The notes under the pieces: generated by a model
Seen by the model: only the letters and a program-made list of their open reading frames with translations
Told to the model about the DNA's origin: nothing
Database searches by the model: none
From: Sordaria brevicollis
Taxonomy: Eukaryota > Ascomycota > Sordariomycetes > Sordariales > Sordariaceae
Assembly: GCA_033439795.1 (NCBI GenBank)
Contig: JAUTDP010000003.1
Coordinates: 3,720,001 to 3,784,000, forward strand
DNA: 64,000 bases
Reading direction: 5' to 3'
Part shown: one piece after another, positions 11,995 through 25,700 of the stretch
How positions within the stretch are numbered: position 1 is the stretch's first letter
How the letters are laid out: every line of letters begins with the position of its first letter
Program-made: the position numbers and the translations under genes

Positions 11995-14822
11995 TCATGT
12001 CCCCGGCACAGGCGTCAAGAACGGGCTTAACATCAGCTCATCTGCGCTCGGCCGCTTATTATGATCAATCTCAAACGTCTGCGCAAGGAACTGCTTAGCC
12101 TCCTCGCTAGCGTTATCCGGAATCGTTGGCGAGGCTTTGGAGCCACCGATCTTGAAGATGGCCTGCAGTTGGGTGCAGTCGGGGAACGGATGAGTGCCCG
12201 TCATCATCTCAACTACCAGGCAGCCGAGAGACCAGATGTCGGCTTTGCGGGTGTAGCTGGTTTGCTTGACTACTTCAGGAGCCATCCAGAAGACGGAGCC
12301 TTGAAGTGAGGGACGGTGCTTGTTATTGTTGGCTCCGTTGAGGATGTTGGTCGCTTCAAGCTTCTTGGAGATACCGAAATCGGAAATCTTGATAGTACCC
12401 TTGTTGTCGACAAGGATGTTGGCGCCCTTGATGTCGCGGTGAATGATGTCGCGGTTGTGGAGGTAGGAGAGACCCTGGAGGATCTGACGAACGAAACTGC
12501 GGACGAGTGACTCAGGAAGAGCACCGTATTGGTTGAGCATGGTTTGGACTGAACCACCGGGGACGTATTCGAGGAAAATGTTGAGGTATTCGGCGGAGGA
12601 GCTGCAGCCCAGGTACTGCACGATATTGGGATGCTGGAGGTCGCGAAGGAGGGTGATCTCGCGCTTGAGAGCTTCGATCATGCTCTTCTTGCGGGCATCG
12701 TTCTTACTGTCGGCACCGGGTGCAGGTGTTTCAACCTGCTTTACGGCGAGCAGCTCACCGGTGATGGCATGGAGGGCGAGGTATACGGAACCAAATGAAC
12801 CCTGTCCAATCAGAGAACCCTTCATCCACATACTATCGTCCCAAGCGTCACCGGCCAGGAAGGTTTGGAGCTCCTTGTCAGCAGCATCCTCACCATCTTC
12901 CGTAAGCGCTTCCTGTATTACCGCGGAATCGGCCGAGTTAGTGGTGCCACTGTCGTAGTAACTGTGCCTGACTATGTTTCCGTCGGGATCGATGACGCTA
13001 ACTGCAGCTGTATCCGAGCCGCTGTCCGAGAAGGGAACGAATGATCTCCGGTTCGGCTCGGTAGGGGAGCCTTCTTCTTGTAGCGTATCAAGCACGGACG
13101 AAGCCACAGAGTCTCTATATCCGTGAGGCGCCCTTGAGAGCACATCACGCGGGCGTACCTTTGCAATCTGGTTGGAAGCGGTCAACCAGCTGTCTGCGAT
13201 GGTAGGGATTGGCGGAGCGTCCTGTATACTGGAGGCAAAGCTAAGTGTACTAGCAACACTCAACCGATGGTTCACTCTGCTCAGACGTGCTGAGCGTCTC
13301 ATGGACAACCGGGCTGTCCTGTCGATAGCTTCACGAGAATGATCTGGGAAATAGCTGGTAAGATCCGAGGCAATCAGCTCACTAGGCGGCCTCAGCCCAC
13401 CAAATTGACGCAGCGCTTGCGTACGGCGAGGCATGGCCCTGGGGGTTTCCAGGGGCGCTGGTCGCTCCAGATCTCTAGCAGCATTGGAGACGTTTCTTTC
13501 CCTGTCTTGGTAAGACATGGGGGAGAGGGGAGGCTGCTGCTGCTGTTTTGGCAGGTCCTCCCAGCCCACGCCCAGCACCTTTTGCAGCTTCAACTGGCTG
13601 CGTTTGTCTGTAGGCTCAATCGGAGGCCTATGAGTTTGCTGTGCTTCCTCCATTGCAATGGCAGCAGCTCTTTCAAGCTCTGCCTTGCCCGGCTCTCCAG
13701 AAGGAACACGCCTGAGAATCAGGCGGTTGCGCTCTGGACGGGTATGATCTTTGATAACTCTCCATAGCTCGGTATCTCCGAGGCGGCGGCATTGGTTCGG
13801 GTCCGGTTCAACACCGGCCAGCACCCAGAAGCAATAGTTCCTCTCATGATCCTCCCGCAGGGCAAACTTGCGTAGTGTAACACGCATGACCTCTTCACAG
13901 GTGTTGCAATCGGCAATCTTAACAACCTTGGTTACGCCACCAGTGGAGATGACACGAATAACATCCTGACCCTGTGGCAGCGCAGCCATCAGCGAACCAT
14001 CCATGCTGGAATTGTTCCTGGTGTGGGCTTGTACCAGTCGGCCGGAATGGGACTCCGGGGGAGACATGGGAAACCGCGAGGGAGCAGCCTGTGTAGGTTG
14101 ACTGCCATAGCCCTGTTGTTGTCCATAGCCTCGCCGGGCTTGTCTGTTGTGGTCAGAACTAGGTAGCGGCGAGGTTGGCCGCGAGGATGGCTTCGACATG
14201 TCGACATTGGGGTTGAGTTCGTACTGACGGTCATAGCGCCGAGGAGCGGACGTTGCCGCTGACCGGTTTGTGATGGGCACTCGTGAAGAAGTCGCTGAAT
14301 ACTGGTTATCGAGTACAGCAAAGGATTCCTGGGATAGTGTTAGCCATGAAGCCAAGCCAAGACCAAAGTGGCAACCTTGAGCGCCAGGATAGCCAAACTC
14401 ACCCTGTTTCTCTTTCTCTGGTTCGCATAGGTCTGTGTCCGGAGTTTCTTGATGCTCAAAAACAAGCGGACACGATCTCCAACTTTTTCGATACCCATCT
14501 CTTTAAGAACCTCCTTGTCAATCTCCAAAAGCGCCTCGCCATTTATGTGATTCTTGCGGAATATCCTTTCGTAGTCGCCGCATTTTACGCTCCTGAGATA
14601 GTCGCACACCCTGTTTTCATCCCAGTTCTTGACCGATTCGGGCCCGTCGAGGTCGGAAAATTCGGATTCGGTAGGGCTCGCATAGTTCTGGCTGGTCGCA
14701 TGAGAGACTGCAGGCGCTCTTCGCGAAGGAGCGTAGGCGGTTTGTGGTGTGCTCGCCATCATGGTGGATGACTGTGAACCCAACGAGGGGGTGAATGGCG
14801 ACTTGGATGCCAGCATGGCCAT
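11995..14822 (-). CDS. nrc-1: STE11-type MAP kinase kinase kinase with SAM and RA domains (NRC-1)
   Basis: Two exons, 14822-14403 and 14328-11995, joined in phase 0 across a 74-nt intron with donor GTGAGT; 917 residues. Domains in order: SAM at about 60-125 (ESVKNWDENRVCDYLRSVKC); a Ras-association-like domain at about 255-350 (DVIRVISTGGVTKVVKIADC); a low-complexity regulatory linker; a protein kinase domain from about 645 to the end, with GQGSFGSVYLA, catalytic HRDIKGANIL, DFGIS and the APE loop WMAPEV. This is the order in yeast Ste11. The kinase heads the pheromone/filamentation MAPK cascade. In Neurospora the ortholog NRC-1 acts above MEK-2 and MAK-2 in cell fusion and conidiation. All catalytic residues are present. 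The start at 14822 lies in a good context (CAACCATGG). Upstream is the largest gene-free interval of the window. Confidence 0.93.
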
Positions 14823-17800
14823 GGTTGAAGCGACGGTCAGCTAGAGAGTATTGATGACATGGGCTATTCTATTAGGGAGTGTATTTTTTTTTGTCGGTGG
14901 CGAGACAATGTCGAATGTATTGCGCGTGCAGTGCAGAGCGGTTGGGGGATCGATGGAAGCAGAAGCTGAAGCAAGAGCAGAAGCAGAGGCGGCGGCGGTT
15001 GATGCTGCTTCAGGTGGTGCTTTTCTGCAGGGAACGGTGATGGTGATATGTAGGCGCACAGACTGCCGATGCTAATCCAAAAAGCAAAAGATTGGGCTGA
15101 CCGCTGTCCGGCAATCAGTGGCTTGCCCGTCGTCCGAAGTACTTGTATGTGGAAGTGGATGAAGCGACCAAAAGAATGTTTGGCGTCGGGCCCAACAAGC
15201 TCAACAAGGTGCGGTAATGCCTGGAGCTGGTGCCGTGGTGCGTGGTGAATGTGTGTTGGTGGTCACACGCTTGGATATGAAGCAGGAAAGACGACGTGGA
15301 GAGGGAACAAGGGCCCCTTGGTTAGAGACGTGTGTTGTTGGAATCTCCTTATTCGTGACACTGACAGCCAACGAGGAGGCTAACGGTCACCACAAAGCCG
15401 CCCCGGCCCGCTAACACTTTGTCTCCTCTGGGGGGGTGTGAGGGAAGGGGACTGGAGGGGACCTGGTCGAGGTACTAGCAAGAAGGGAAGCGCTCAGCAG
15501 GAAATCCTGCGACAACGACAGTAACCCTTTTTATTGTCTTTTGAAACTGGCGCACAAAAAGACTGGCGAAGGAAGCAACCCAGCCGAAATGATATGTAAT
15601 CGTGAAGTATGGATGTCAATGCGAGTTCGCTTGTAGCTGAAAGCTGGGATGCGGAAGAGATGTGCTTCTGCCACTCTCAAGCCTGTCTGTGCCTGCTTGC
15701 TGTAGAGGTAGGTATCTGCATTGGTGCCCTGTGCGTCGCGCCTATGGCTGCCCACGATGATTCAAAAAAAAAACTTGACCTGTCCGGGGTCGAATGTGAG
15801 CGCTGGAAGGAAAGATCGGAGAGAAACAAGGGCGCAAATTCTGTCAAGCAAGAGACCATGTAAAACCCCTCAATGCCGACCGACAGCGGAGCGAATGGGA
15901 AAGACGGGGAAAGAGAGAAGGAAAAGCTAGCCCGGACCGTGACAGCTCGACGATGGAGAAAAGAGAAACGGAGGAGGAGCTCTCCAGCACTGCATGGACT
16001 GGTCTTTCCACATCCACCTCACGCTTGCCTGTTGTCACGACGGATGGAAGTGGCCGCCGCGGGGGGGGGCAGTCGCCGGGGGTCTGGCTGCCTGCCCACG
16101 CACTTGTATGAAGCCTACAGGTAGAATTTGTTGTGCCGATGGTCCCTTCCGTTGCACCTTACCCTCTCTCAACGGCCTCTCTAGCGGGCAGGCGGGCTGA
16201 TAAGAAGAGGAAACCGCGACGTTGATGGGAATGCCTGCGTTGGTGAGAATGCGGCCTGGACGTGACTGCGACTGCTCTGCGAAGAAGACTGCAACTCGTC
16301 GCAATTCGCTTTGCGACTCTGCAGTGTCTGCGACGAGAGAGAGAGCGGGGGCTCCAACGCTAGCGGCGGATTGGACAGCCTGCAGAATCATCCGCCGCCA
16401 AGCCGCCAATCGTTGAAGACGCCCCTTGATATGAAACGCCTGAGCACGGGCCATCCGAGGCGCTTCTTTGGACGCCCACCTCTCACATCGTTCGGGAACC
16501 GAAAAAGACAAAGTCGTATTAGGAAATGATGGCATCCAACTTCTGTGCCCCAAGTGTCACAACGCCATGGATAGTGGTAGATACCGAGCCAACACCCGTC
16601 CTCTCCTCAACCTCAAAGGATTCACTTATTCCGTTACTGTTGTTGGTGTCTCGCGACCGGCACAATGGAGGCGGCGCAAAAAGAAAACTCGACAGCACCC
16701 GGCAAAAAGAGAATGGAATAACAACCAAGTGGAAGATCGGCACTAGGGACCGATAAAAATCGACATGAAACATCCCGCCATGTGGATAGGGACCGATTGT
16801 TAGGCTTTTTACCATCTTGTTGACCACACCACCAACACCCACCATCCGAACACAAGAGAGCCGTGGTTCCGGCAGCATGTCCAGGCAAGGGCAAGGGCAA
16901 GGGCAACCTCCATCCACGCCCATCATGGCACGCAGATAACCGCCCCAACCAAACTTTCAACGTTCCATTGCCACCACCCAAATCAGCACACTCCGTCCTT
17001 CCTGCATGGAAGCTTTTGAGTTGCTTTTCTTTGTTGCGTCTTTTCCAGGCTGGTCCAGCCACGGCGTCGAATTATTGACCCTCATTTCGCCTTTTTGCAG
17101 GCCGCAATCTTTATGCTTGGAGCTCTGCACGATGTGATGGGAGGGCGGTAGAAAGATGATGAGAAGCCGACCCGAACAAACCAGCACGGGGCAACTAAAA
17201 CTGCAGAAAGGAAAAGCCCCCATCGAACATTCAATTTCCCTTGATGCTGTCGCGTAACACTCCGTCTTACGGGTTTCCCTATCGAGAAGTCTGTGGACGA
17301 ACGACCCAAGCAGCAACAGCTCTTTTTTCTTGTTTCTCGCGTGCACCAACCCATCGCATCGACACCTTATACCTACACCGTACACATCACCTTATACTAC
17401 CGTTTCTACTATGTAGTCGTATGTTGCCCCACTTCAAACCTTCTTTGTGGTCAAGCCAACGGTCGCCGCAGCTGAGAAACGAAGATGAAAGGCTGAGTTG
17501 AGGTCGCATGAACTTCGACCCGGCATTCTTTGTGGCTTGATGCCCCCTTTCCTAATACGATCAGTAATACTACCTTACTAAATGTGTATCAGAAACGGGG
17601 AAAGGAAAGGATATCAGAAATCATCCTCAATCTTGTTGTTAAAAGTGAGATTTCGTGGTGGAAGAAATCGCGGCATCTAATCACAGCTTCTCTTTCTCAA
17701 CTGCCGATTCTCAACAAAGAAAACAAAAACCGATACCGAACCGGCGGGGTACAAGCCAGGTACGGTAGGGAAATCCTCCAGCGGATCCTCCAACAGCATT

Positions 17801-18318
17801 GGGAATCTCTTTCTTGTCTTGATTCCAGGAACATGGATGTTTTCACTCAAAAGAGAACACCGAGATGCGCTCTGCTCTGCGTCCCAAATACACACAAGAT
17901 CGACGCTGAAACCGCTGTCGTTTCATCAAGAAGCGGTGCCGCGGCAACACAAGAGAGCCCCGAGAGCTACAAGGTCCCAACGTCATATATGCAAATCTTT
18001 CACGATCTGTTCAGGAACGATCCTAATCTCTCTTCACTAAACAAGTGTTACTTTTGGTGAGTGATGTGCAGTACCCGCGGGGGATTCGTCGTCTAGGATA
18101 GATTATAGATCATCCCAAGGACTGGTCTATGGTACTGAATATGAGGTCATTGAGTGAAGAAGCGAAAGGCGGTCTGTGAAATGATTGATCTTCTTCAGCT
18201 TTCGCGGCTGCTTACACCGAGGTGTGTGACTTCGGAAGTGTAGTCTAGGTGAGATGAAAAAGAAGCCCCAAGGGTAAGTGCTTGTGGTGTAATCTCCTTT
18301 GGAGGAGGCTGAGCAGCG

Positions 18319-18338
18319 TTTTTTTTTTTTTTTTTTTT
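18319..18338. repeat. Poly-T tract, 20 bases
   Basis: Twenty uninterrupted T residues. No coding context. Confidence 0.9.
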
Positions 18339-18692
18339 CCATTCGGATACTTGATGATGAATGAGATACAACCATATCTAGACAAAGCCTGTGCCTTCAA
18401 TGAACCCCTGGAGCGCAACGAGATAAGAAAAGTCAAAAGCCAATTTCAGAAGCATGGACTATACCCATTACTTCATTTCTACTCAGTATTTGCGTTCTTC
18501 CCTACCTGCCTACCTGGTAGTTTCTCTTTGCAACGCGGCATGACGGACGGCGGGTCATATATCTGCGGCCACCAACAGCGCGTTCGTATCGCTCATCCCG
18601 TGTTTGTGTAACGCAACGGGGGGCCGTAGAGGCACGACGCGCATAACACGACAGGGAAAGAAGACTTGAGGGCATGTCATGTCATGGCAGAC

Positions 18693-18715
18693 AGGCAGGA
18701 AGGCAGGCAGGCAGG
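18693..18715. repeat. Degenerate GGCA microsatellite
   Basis: A GGCAGGAAGGCAGGCAGGCA run in intergenic DNA. Confidence 0.8.
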
Positions 18716-21533
18716 TAAGTGGGTAGGTTTGCAATTTGAGCAGCAGCAGCCGCAGCAGCCGCAGTGTTGCAAGCGGTCTTTTGTCCCATATCGGATGCCG
18801 GACCGTCTCTTTGCATCGCAAACCTCGTTACTGTATGTCGATTCCCTTGTATTTCGTTTCTGCCCGTCCGATCCAGCCGCGGACGGTGAGGAAGACGAGA
18901 TATGAAACACTCCGAACAAGAGATTCGGCCTAAAAAGAGATAAGAAGGATTTGCGCAGGGGAGTGGGAAGAAAAGGGGACTCAAGGGAAGGAAGGAAGAT
19001 TGCTCTTGGCTGTAGGCTGTATGGTAGGCTGTGAGGCATGACTTGACCGCACGACGATTGCGTGCAACACCACCTACCTTGAAGATGAGTACAGGCAACA
19101 GGCATGGGACCATGTGCACACGTGCATACCATACCTTATTTTCAATCTGAGAAAATCTGCGGAGGGAAGATCCCATGATGCTAGGCGAATGTTGCATAAG
19201 GAGTTCATCCTTACAATTCCCTTATCTTTTCATCAGTGTGGTGATGCTTGCTCCGGGGACGACCCTGAGAGTCGTGTGTGTTTCGCATGACATTGGAGGA
19301 TCGCAAAGAAGAGCCACTGGCGATGTGACTGGACGAGGGACTTGAAACACCAAGTACAAGTACTTGCGTAGTTAGTCAGATCATTCAATCCCGAACCGAA
19401 GAGACGGTGCCATTCCGTCCGGTCTCCCCGTTCGCATCTGAAGAAATGAGAAGAAGGGATGAAAGTGAGAAGTCGAAGCGAAACATTCCATCCCATGCCA
19501 ACTGATGCCAGGGCGTGCCGGTGCCGGTGCCGGGCAGCCACGTTCTCGCCCGCATGCGATTTCATGCAATGGGGAATTTGGAGAAAGGATACTACTAGAT
19601 AGAATGCTCAAGCCTCAAGCCACAAGCCACACTTGTAGCAAAATGGAGAAGCTCGCGCCACACTTTTCTTCTTTCCAATACCAAGAATGCCAATTGCACA
19701 TCGAACGGAAATTGGAACTTTTGGTGAGGAGTTCGCAGAAGAAAAGGGAAAGTGGTGAGGCTCCGCTTCCACTCTTCTTTTCGGTTGCAATTCAACAGTG
19801 CTTCAAAATGGAAACTGACCCCGGGAGACACGCGCGCAGACGGTTGACCGTTCGTCGGCGCCTGGAGCTTTCAAAATTCCCGAGAAAACATTTGAGCCAT
19901 CAGATTCAGCCAACCAAAGCTTCCTTCCATTCCATTCGCAACCTCCCCGAATCCGGCCGGGATCGACAGCTCTTTTGCATCGAGATCGCTCCCTTTTCCC
20001 CTGTGTGATCTTGTCGTTGTACCCTGTCTAACTGTCTTTGCCATTCTTTCGCTTGTCTTGCACCCTGTCCCCGTCACGCTGGTTCATGATTGCCCTCTGA
20101 CTTTGAAGACAGGATGGAACAAAATGAGGGTTCACCAGATTTTGACACAGGACACAAGAGAAGTTGTACCTGTGGTCATCTGCTTCACAAGCTCCAACTT
20201 TTACCCCAGAGGCAACGGGCAACGGGAGCGATAAGAAACAAGCAACTGACAAATTCTCAGTTACATGGACGACCTTGATGGCCTCGGGAGAAAGATTGGA
20301 GATTGGAGCTTGGAAATTGGGGTGCAGTGAACAACAGGGCCCGGGCAACACATCGGAAATCCAGGAACACGGAGCACATCGTGAAGGTTGACGTTCGCAA
20401 TTGGCAGAAATCCAAAGGACTTGGCAGAGGGGTCCCGACCGGCATGGAGCCCCGCAGCATTCTCATTGGCGGCTCGGTGGGTTGGAAAACCGGTATGATA
20501 ACATCATTTCTCTCCGGGACCTGGTTGCAACTTGAACTGGGCGACAAGGCGACTGTTTCCGGGTCCGATCGACCACTGCTATCCAAGAGCACTATCGTCT
20601 TGTCGCGCCGGACTGGGTTGCTTCCGCCGTGGTGGTGATGGACAGACAGACAAGCAGACAGGCACCATTCCATTGCCCGTGCTGCCAGAGGTAGAAGCCC
20701 ATGTTGAGACAGGGCCTGGCAGTTGACCGGCTTGGGGAATTCCATTTGTCAAGAACATGCCCTGTCTCTGCCGCGGGCGGACAAGGGAAAGGAAAAGGCG
20801 AGCGAAGGACGATAGCGGATGGATATTGAATCACACACACACAAGCTATCACAAGCTCGAAGATGGATGGATGGACACAAGGCAACCTGACGGGCAAGAC
20901 GGGAAGTTTTCTTCGTTCGGCACTGACTGCTTTTGTAAGGTTGTGAAGTCACTGCCTAGGTATCATACAGTTGTTGGGAGCGGGCTATACCATGCCATTC
21001 CATCCCATTCCCATGTCAATTGCACTGAGTGATCCATTTTCTGCCATTCGATCCCATCCCATCCCATCTCATCCCCATCCCACACTTTCATCCAATATTC
21101 TCCAATCTCCATTCAGTCCAATGTCGGGCCAGCAGCAGAGCACCAGCACTACCACCACTGGATAGAAACCCGTGGATACGCATTACGGAAATCTTGGCAG
21201 GACTTGGAACCAGCAAGAAAAAAAAAAGCAACGCAAATGTCTTTTCGGTATCCGTTCTGGATGAATTTCCCATCGAGCCATTCTCCTGTTTGCTATCTTC
21301 CATGATCCATCGAGCTGTTCTGTTTGTTCAGAACCGAAACAAGGAGAATCCGGCCAATCTCAGCCGCGGCTTAGCACCTTCAAATCTCCAGGAACAGCGC
21401 AGCGAACGAGATCGATTACTATCATTCCTAGACGACACACAACCACTCACAACCACTTACCAAATCCCATTCCCCATCGTCACCTACCTGCTGGACTGAC
21501 CATCCGGGTCCCCGTCGTCCATCTATCGATTGA

Positions 21534-21570
21534 CATCGCATCGCATCGCATCGCATCGCATCTCATCGCA
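21534..21570. repeat. CATCG pentanucleotide microsatellite
   Basis: Five perfect CATCG units followed by CATCT and CATCG. It lies 1.1 kb upstream of the PH/LRR start codon, within its probable long leader or promoter. Confidence 0.9.
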
Positions 21571-22377
21571 ACCGCACAACAACGGGCATCAACCGCAATC
21601 CTGGGTGCTTTGCCTAGCAACATCCTCGAATCTTTTCCACATCTCCCAATAGCCATGATCCTGGGAATTGGATCCGATTGATCGAGAACCAGGCCGGCTC
21701 CGCTTCCCAGCTCAGCTCTCCCAATTCCATATCCTGGTTTTTCGCTGTTTTTTTTTGTTTTTTGTTTTTTTCTTTGGACTTTTTTCCACTGCTGCTCAGC
21801 TCGGTCCTTATCGTCATCGACAGTGCCCTCGATATCTGCTGGCCCCGGTGCCATTGCCCGGCCTGACCGACGCCGCCAAGGCCCGTTAGCGAGCTATCGT
21901 CCGATACCCGAATGGACCCTCGCCAGACGCTCACCTGTCGTCCCCCGTCTTCCTTTTAACTGACGTCCTTCCCCCGGCGCATCGGACGGCCTACGAGGGC
22001 CTGTGACGACCTAACTGTGGACGGCCGACCTTTCATCTCTTGTATGCTGCTTGCGCTCTTTCCCGCTCGGCTCGTACGAGACATCAGAGCCCGCAAGCAC
22101 TGAGACCTCTGATCCATTCATCACCCTTCCATACCCACCAGATATCCAGTACTTAAACACCAATTGGTGCCCCGCGGCCGGTACCTGGAACCTGGACCTG
22201 GATCTGTTTCTGTCCCTGTGCCTGTCCTGTGGTGTCCTGGACGCTGAAAGCACATTATTAGCGAGATTGTCCCAGTCTCGCTTCAAGAGCTAAAGAAAGA
22301 AACAAGCAAGGAACCCAAATCTGGAACAATTCAACAAACCCGCCCACAGCACTGAGCCCCCCCTTTTGGCGGTCAAA

Positions 22378-22378
<1 letters not shown>

Positions 22379-22422
<44 letters not shown>
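22379..22422. repeat. AC dinucleotide microsatellite, 22 units
   Basis: Forty-four bases of perfect AC repeat, about 280 bases before the proposed start codon of the PH/LRR gene, so probably in its 5' UTR or core promoter. Expected to be length-polymorphic between strains. Confidence 0.95.
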
Positions 22423-22423
<1 letters not shown>

Positions 22424-22705
22424 ACAAGCAAGGAAGCCAAGCAAGTCCAAGGAGCCGCAAAAAGCTCCTTCTTACTTGCCCAATATCAAAAACACGAAGC
22501 CAAAAGAGGATATCCAATATCCCTTATTACATATCGCTGTCATTATTGTCCGCCGCGCCCCCGTACTACCGACGTTACCACCGTTACACCCCCCTTCCGA
22601 GCCCTAGTCTCTGCCACCCCCCAAGCCCCCAAGTCCTAACCTTCCCGCCGCTGGACTACTGGCTGGACTACGGGACTGGTAGAGGTACCGATACCGTCAT
22701 CGTGG

Positions 22706-25700
22706 ATGGGCCTAATCGGACGGGGTGCGCTGGGGACCATGATGCCGGTCTCCATATTTCCAGTGGATTCGAGGCGCAGGAGGAAATCCCTCCTGTTACC
22801 ATTAAAGACCGACTCGGATGGGTCTGGATCGAACCGTTCCGTAGCCAGCCCTGTCACCACTATCCCGAGTTCACCGGCCAGTTCTTCCTCCGTCACCGTC
22901 GAGGGGGATCACAAACTCTTCTCCCTTTCCAACCTCAGTCACAGGACAAAGAGGTCTCACAGCAGCCGGGACTCGTCCGTCTTCGAGTACAGCGTCACCG
23001 GCCCTGCCCCCAGCAACACCATCCAGCATAACAACAGCACCAGCAGCAACGGCAGTGCCAACACCCACAACCCACGAACCTCGAGCTTCTCACATCGGCG
23101 CAAGCTATCAAAGTCAAGGCCTGTCTCGGCCCCGTTCGAGGTCATGAATCGCCGAAGCTCCGGCTTCTCAGACGACTACGGTCGCATGTCAGTCGCCGAC
23201 ACTCTGAGCACATGCGCAACCACTTCGGCCACCATCGAATGGAAGTCTCAAGATGTTGAGGGCTTCTCAGCTCTCGAGTCCGACACCAAGCTACTAACAA
23301 CAAAGACACCTTACCTTGTCGTCACCACGGACTATCTCGTCAAGGTCAAGAACCGCGCCGATGTCTTCGCCTTGTTCCCACAGCTCCAGTCCGATGGCCA
23401 ACGACCAACGAGCATGGGCCCTCCACCAGAACCTATACTCATCATCCCGACAACCTCGATTGTGTCCGTATTCGTGGCCGAGAGTACCAAGCCGTCCTTT
23501 GGCTTGGAAGTTTGGTGGAAGGCGCAGTCCGGAGTTTCTTTCCTTCATACGACCTTCTACTTTGATCTTCCTACCGACAGAGATGAGCAGCTATATAATA
23601 TTGTCCAGACAATCCGAGGACCCCATATCGATGACAACGATTTTGCGCGCCGCTCGGTTGAGGTGTCTGAGCTCATCAGGACGATTCAGGAAACAGAGGA
23701 GCCCAAGTTTATCAACCATAATTTGCAAATATTTCCCGTAGTACCACGAGGTATCACCAGGAAGGAGTCTGGTTTCAAGCAGGAGGACGATCCCAAGAAG
23801 CCCCAGGAAAGCCCGGCATTCTACCTGGTCATTGGCCCTCACCTCTGCTATTTCATCGAGTTAACGAGGGGGAAGAACGGCGATCTAGTTTGCAAGCACA
23901 AGACCTTTGGTCTAGTATCTCTGGAACTCTTCAAGGCCGATTGGACAATTCACCAAGAGAGGTTCAATATCACCTTCCGGTAAGAAACATCTAATCATTG
24001 TCATGCCATTGAAGGGCTTTCATCTAACTAACATGTGCTCAGGGATCCATTCCAACCAGCAGTCACACTAGAACTTGCCAGTCGCTATTACCGTCATATT
24101 ATTCGCGACTTCTGTGCCGTCGACCGTTACCTCAAGCCTGCATGGCCGCAAATCTGGCAGAGCCGTGAGATCTTCCATGTCACCGGACTTAAGGAGACCC
24201 ATCTCGTTACCGCTGGCGAAGATTTTGGTAGTGTCAAGAGAACTCTGGATGCCTACCTAGCAGCCTACCGATGCCCTGCGGTCGATTGGGAAATCAACTG
24301 GAAGACAAAGTTCGCCCCGGAGTTTCGCCTACTGCCCGCCAAGGATGGAAACAGCTACTCACCACTCCAACTGCTGGCTGTCTTGCGCGCATTGAGATAC
24401 AACGACTACTTCAATTCGCTGTCGTTCCGCGATGTCGACCTTGGCGTGCTATGGAGTGTGAGCGATCACCATGCGAGAAGGGGAAATGTTGCCTGGCTGA
24501 GCCGGACTTGTAAGTTTGCCGGCTTGAACATTATTGTCTAATTTGATCACTAACTTTGGTTCTGCAGTGGTCGCTCTGGGAACCGACGAAATCGAGATTC
24601 TCAAGATCAGCCCCGTACTGCACCAGGAGTTCCATGCTCTTGCCTTCTGCTCGGAGAACATTCGCCAGATCGACTTCACCAACTCGTCCAAGTCTTACCC
24701 TGGAAAAGTCTCTGCCAGCGGACAAGATACGCCCAGCCTCCAATTCCTCACCCCTATTCTCGAGCTCCTCAAGGCCGGCATTACGCGATGCAACCGCCTT
24801 ATTCTTGCCGGCAACCTGCTGCTTCAACCCGATCTTGCGGAATTGGCTGAGGCGTTGAAGGCCGCTCCTATTCAAGCTTTGGACGTCTCTTACTGCGGCT
24901 TGGACGACATGAGTCTGCGCGACTTGATCATCACCCCTCTTCTGGATGGACCTCGGATGGTGCAGCTTCTTGATTTGTCCGGTAACCCTGGACGCGTGGC
25001 GTGTCAGACTGTTCCTGATCTACTCTACAATCTTACGGATCTGAGGGAGCTGAACCTTGCTGGTAGTCTTCGGGGCGAAATGGCTGGACCATTGCTCCCT
25101 ATCGAGGCACTTGAGAATCTCCCGGGCCTGGAACTACTTGACGTCTCGAACTATGCGGTAAGTCTAGGCAAATACCGAGGGCTGTGAACCATTGCTGACT
25201 CAAATTTTAGCTTAATATCCCTACTTTGCGCGAGATTGAAGAATTCTTGGCGTTGAGAGGTTCCAAGATTGACAACCAGGTACCTGTGCGATTCCGGAAA
25301 TTGGTGTTGAACCGGTGCGCCATCACCGGAGCTAAAGCGGCCAGACTATTCAACGCGATTGGTGTCAACCACGGACTTTATCTTTGTCTCAACGGCAACC
25401 CTGTCGAGGAAGGAATCGATGCCTTGTGCGACGCCATCCGTCAATCGCAAACCCCGGCTGGCTTGAGCATGGAGATGATCGAGTTCCGGGAAGAAAGTCA
25501 CTACCTTGCGTTAATAAGGGCACTCACAGACACCAGATACATCACCTCGTTGAGCCTCCTCGGAACCGCGCCATCAACGCCGTCTCAAGGCACCTGCAGT
25601 CGTGAGGCCATCCGTGTATTCGAACGCTTCTTTGCCGAGAACAGGTCGATCCGCTATCTGGACATTTCCGGCTTCAGCGGCAAACTCGACGATGGACAAC

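Larger units (their letters stand above)
14823..22705. other. 7.9 kb divergent interval without a recognisable gene
   Basis: This separates the MAPKKK (-) from the PH/LRR gene (+). Both probably have long leaders here. The longest open frames (16035-16553 -, 17530-18060 +, 19505-20008 +, 20257-20745 -, about 160-176 codons) show no domain, and I could not join them to neighbouring exons. Simple repeats are frequent: poly-T at 18319, a GGCA tract at 18693, repeated CCATC/CCCAT units at 20990-21090, CATCG at 21534 and AC at 22379. Long upstream regulatory regions or non-coding transcripts would fit, but nothing in the sequence proves either. Confidence 0.5.
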
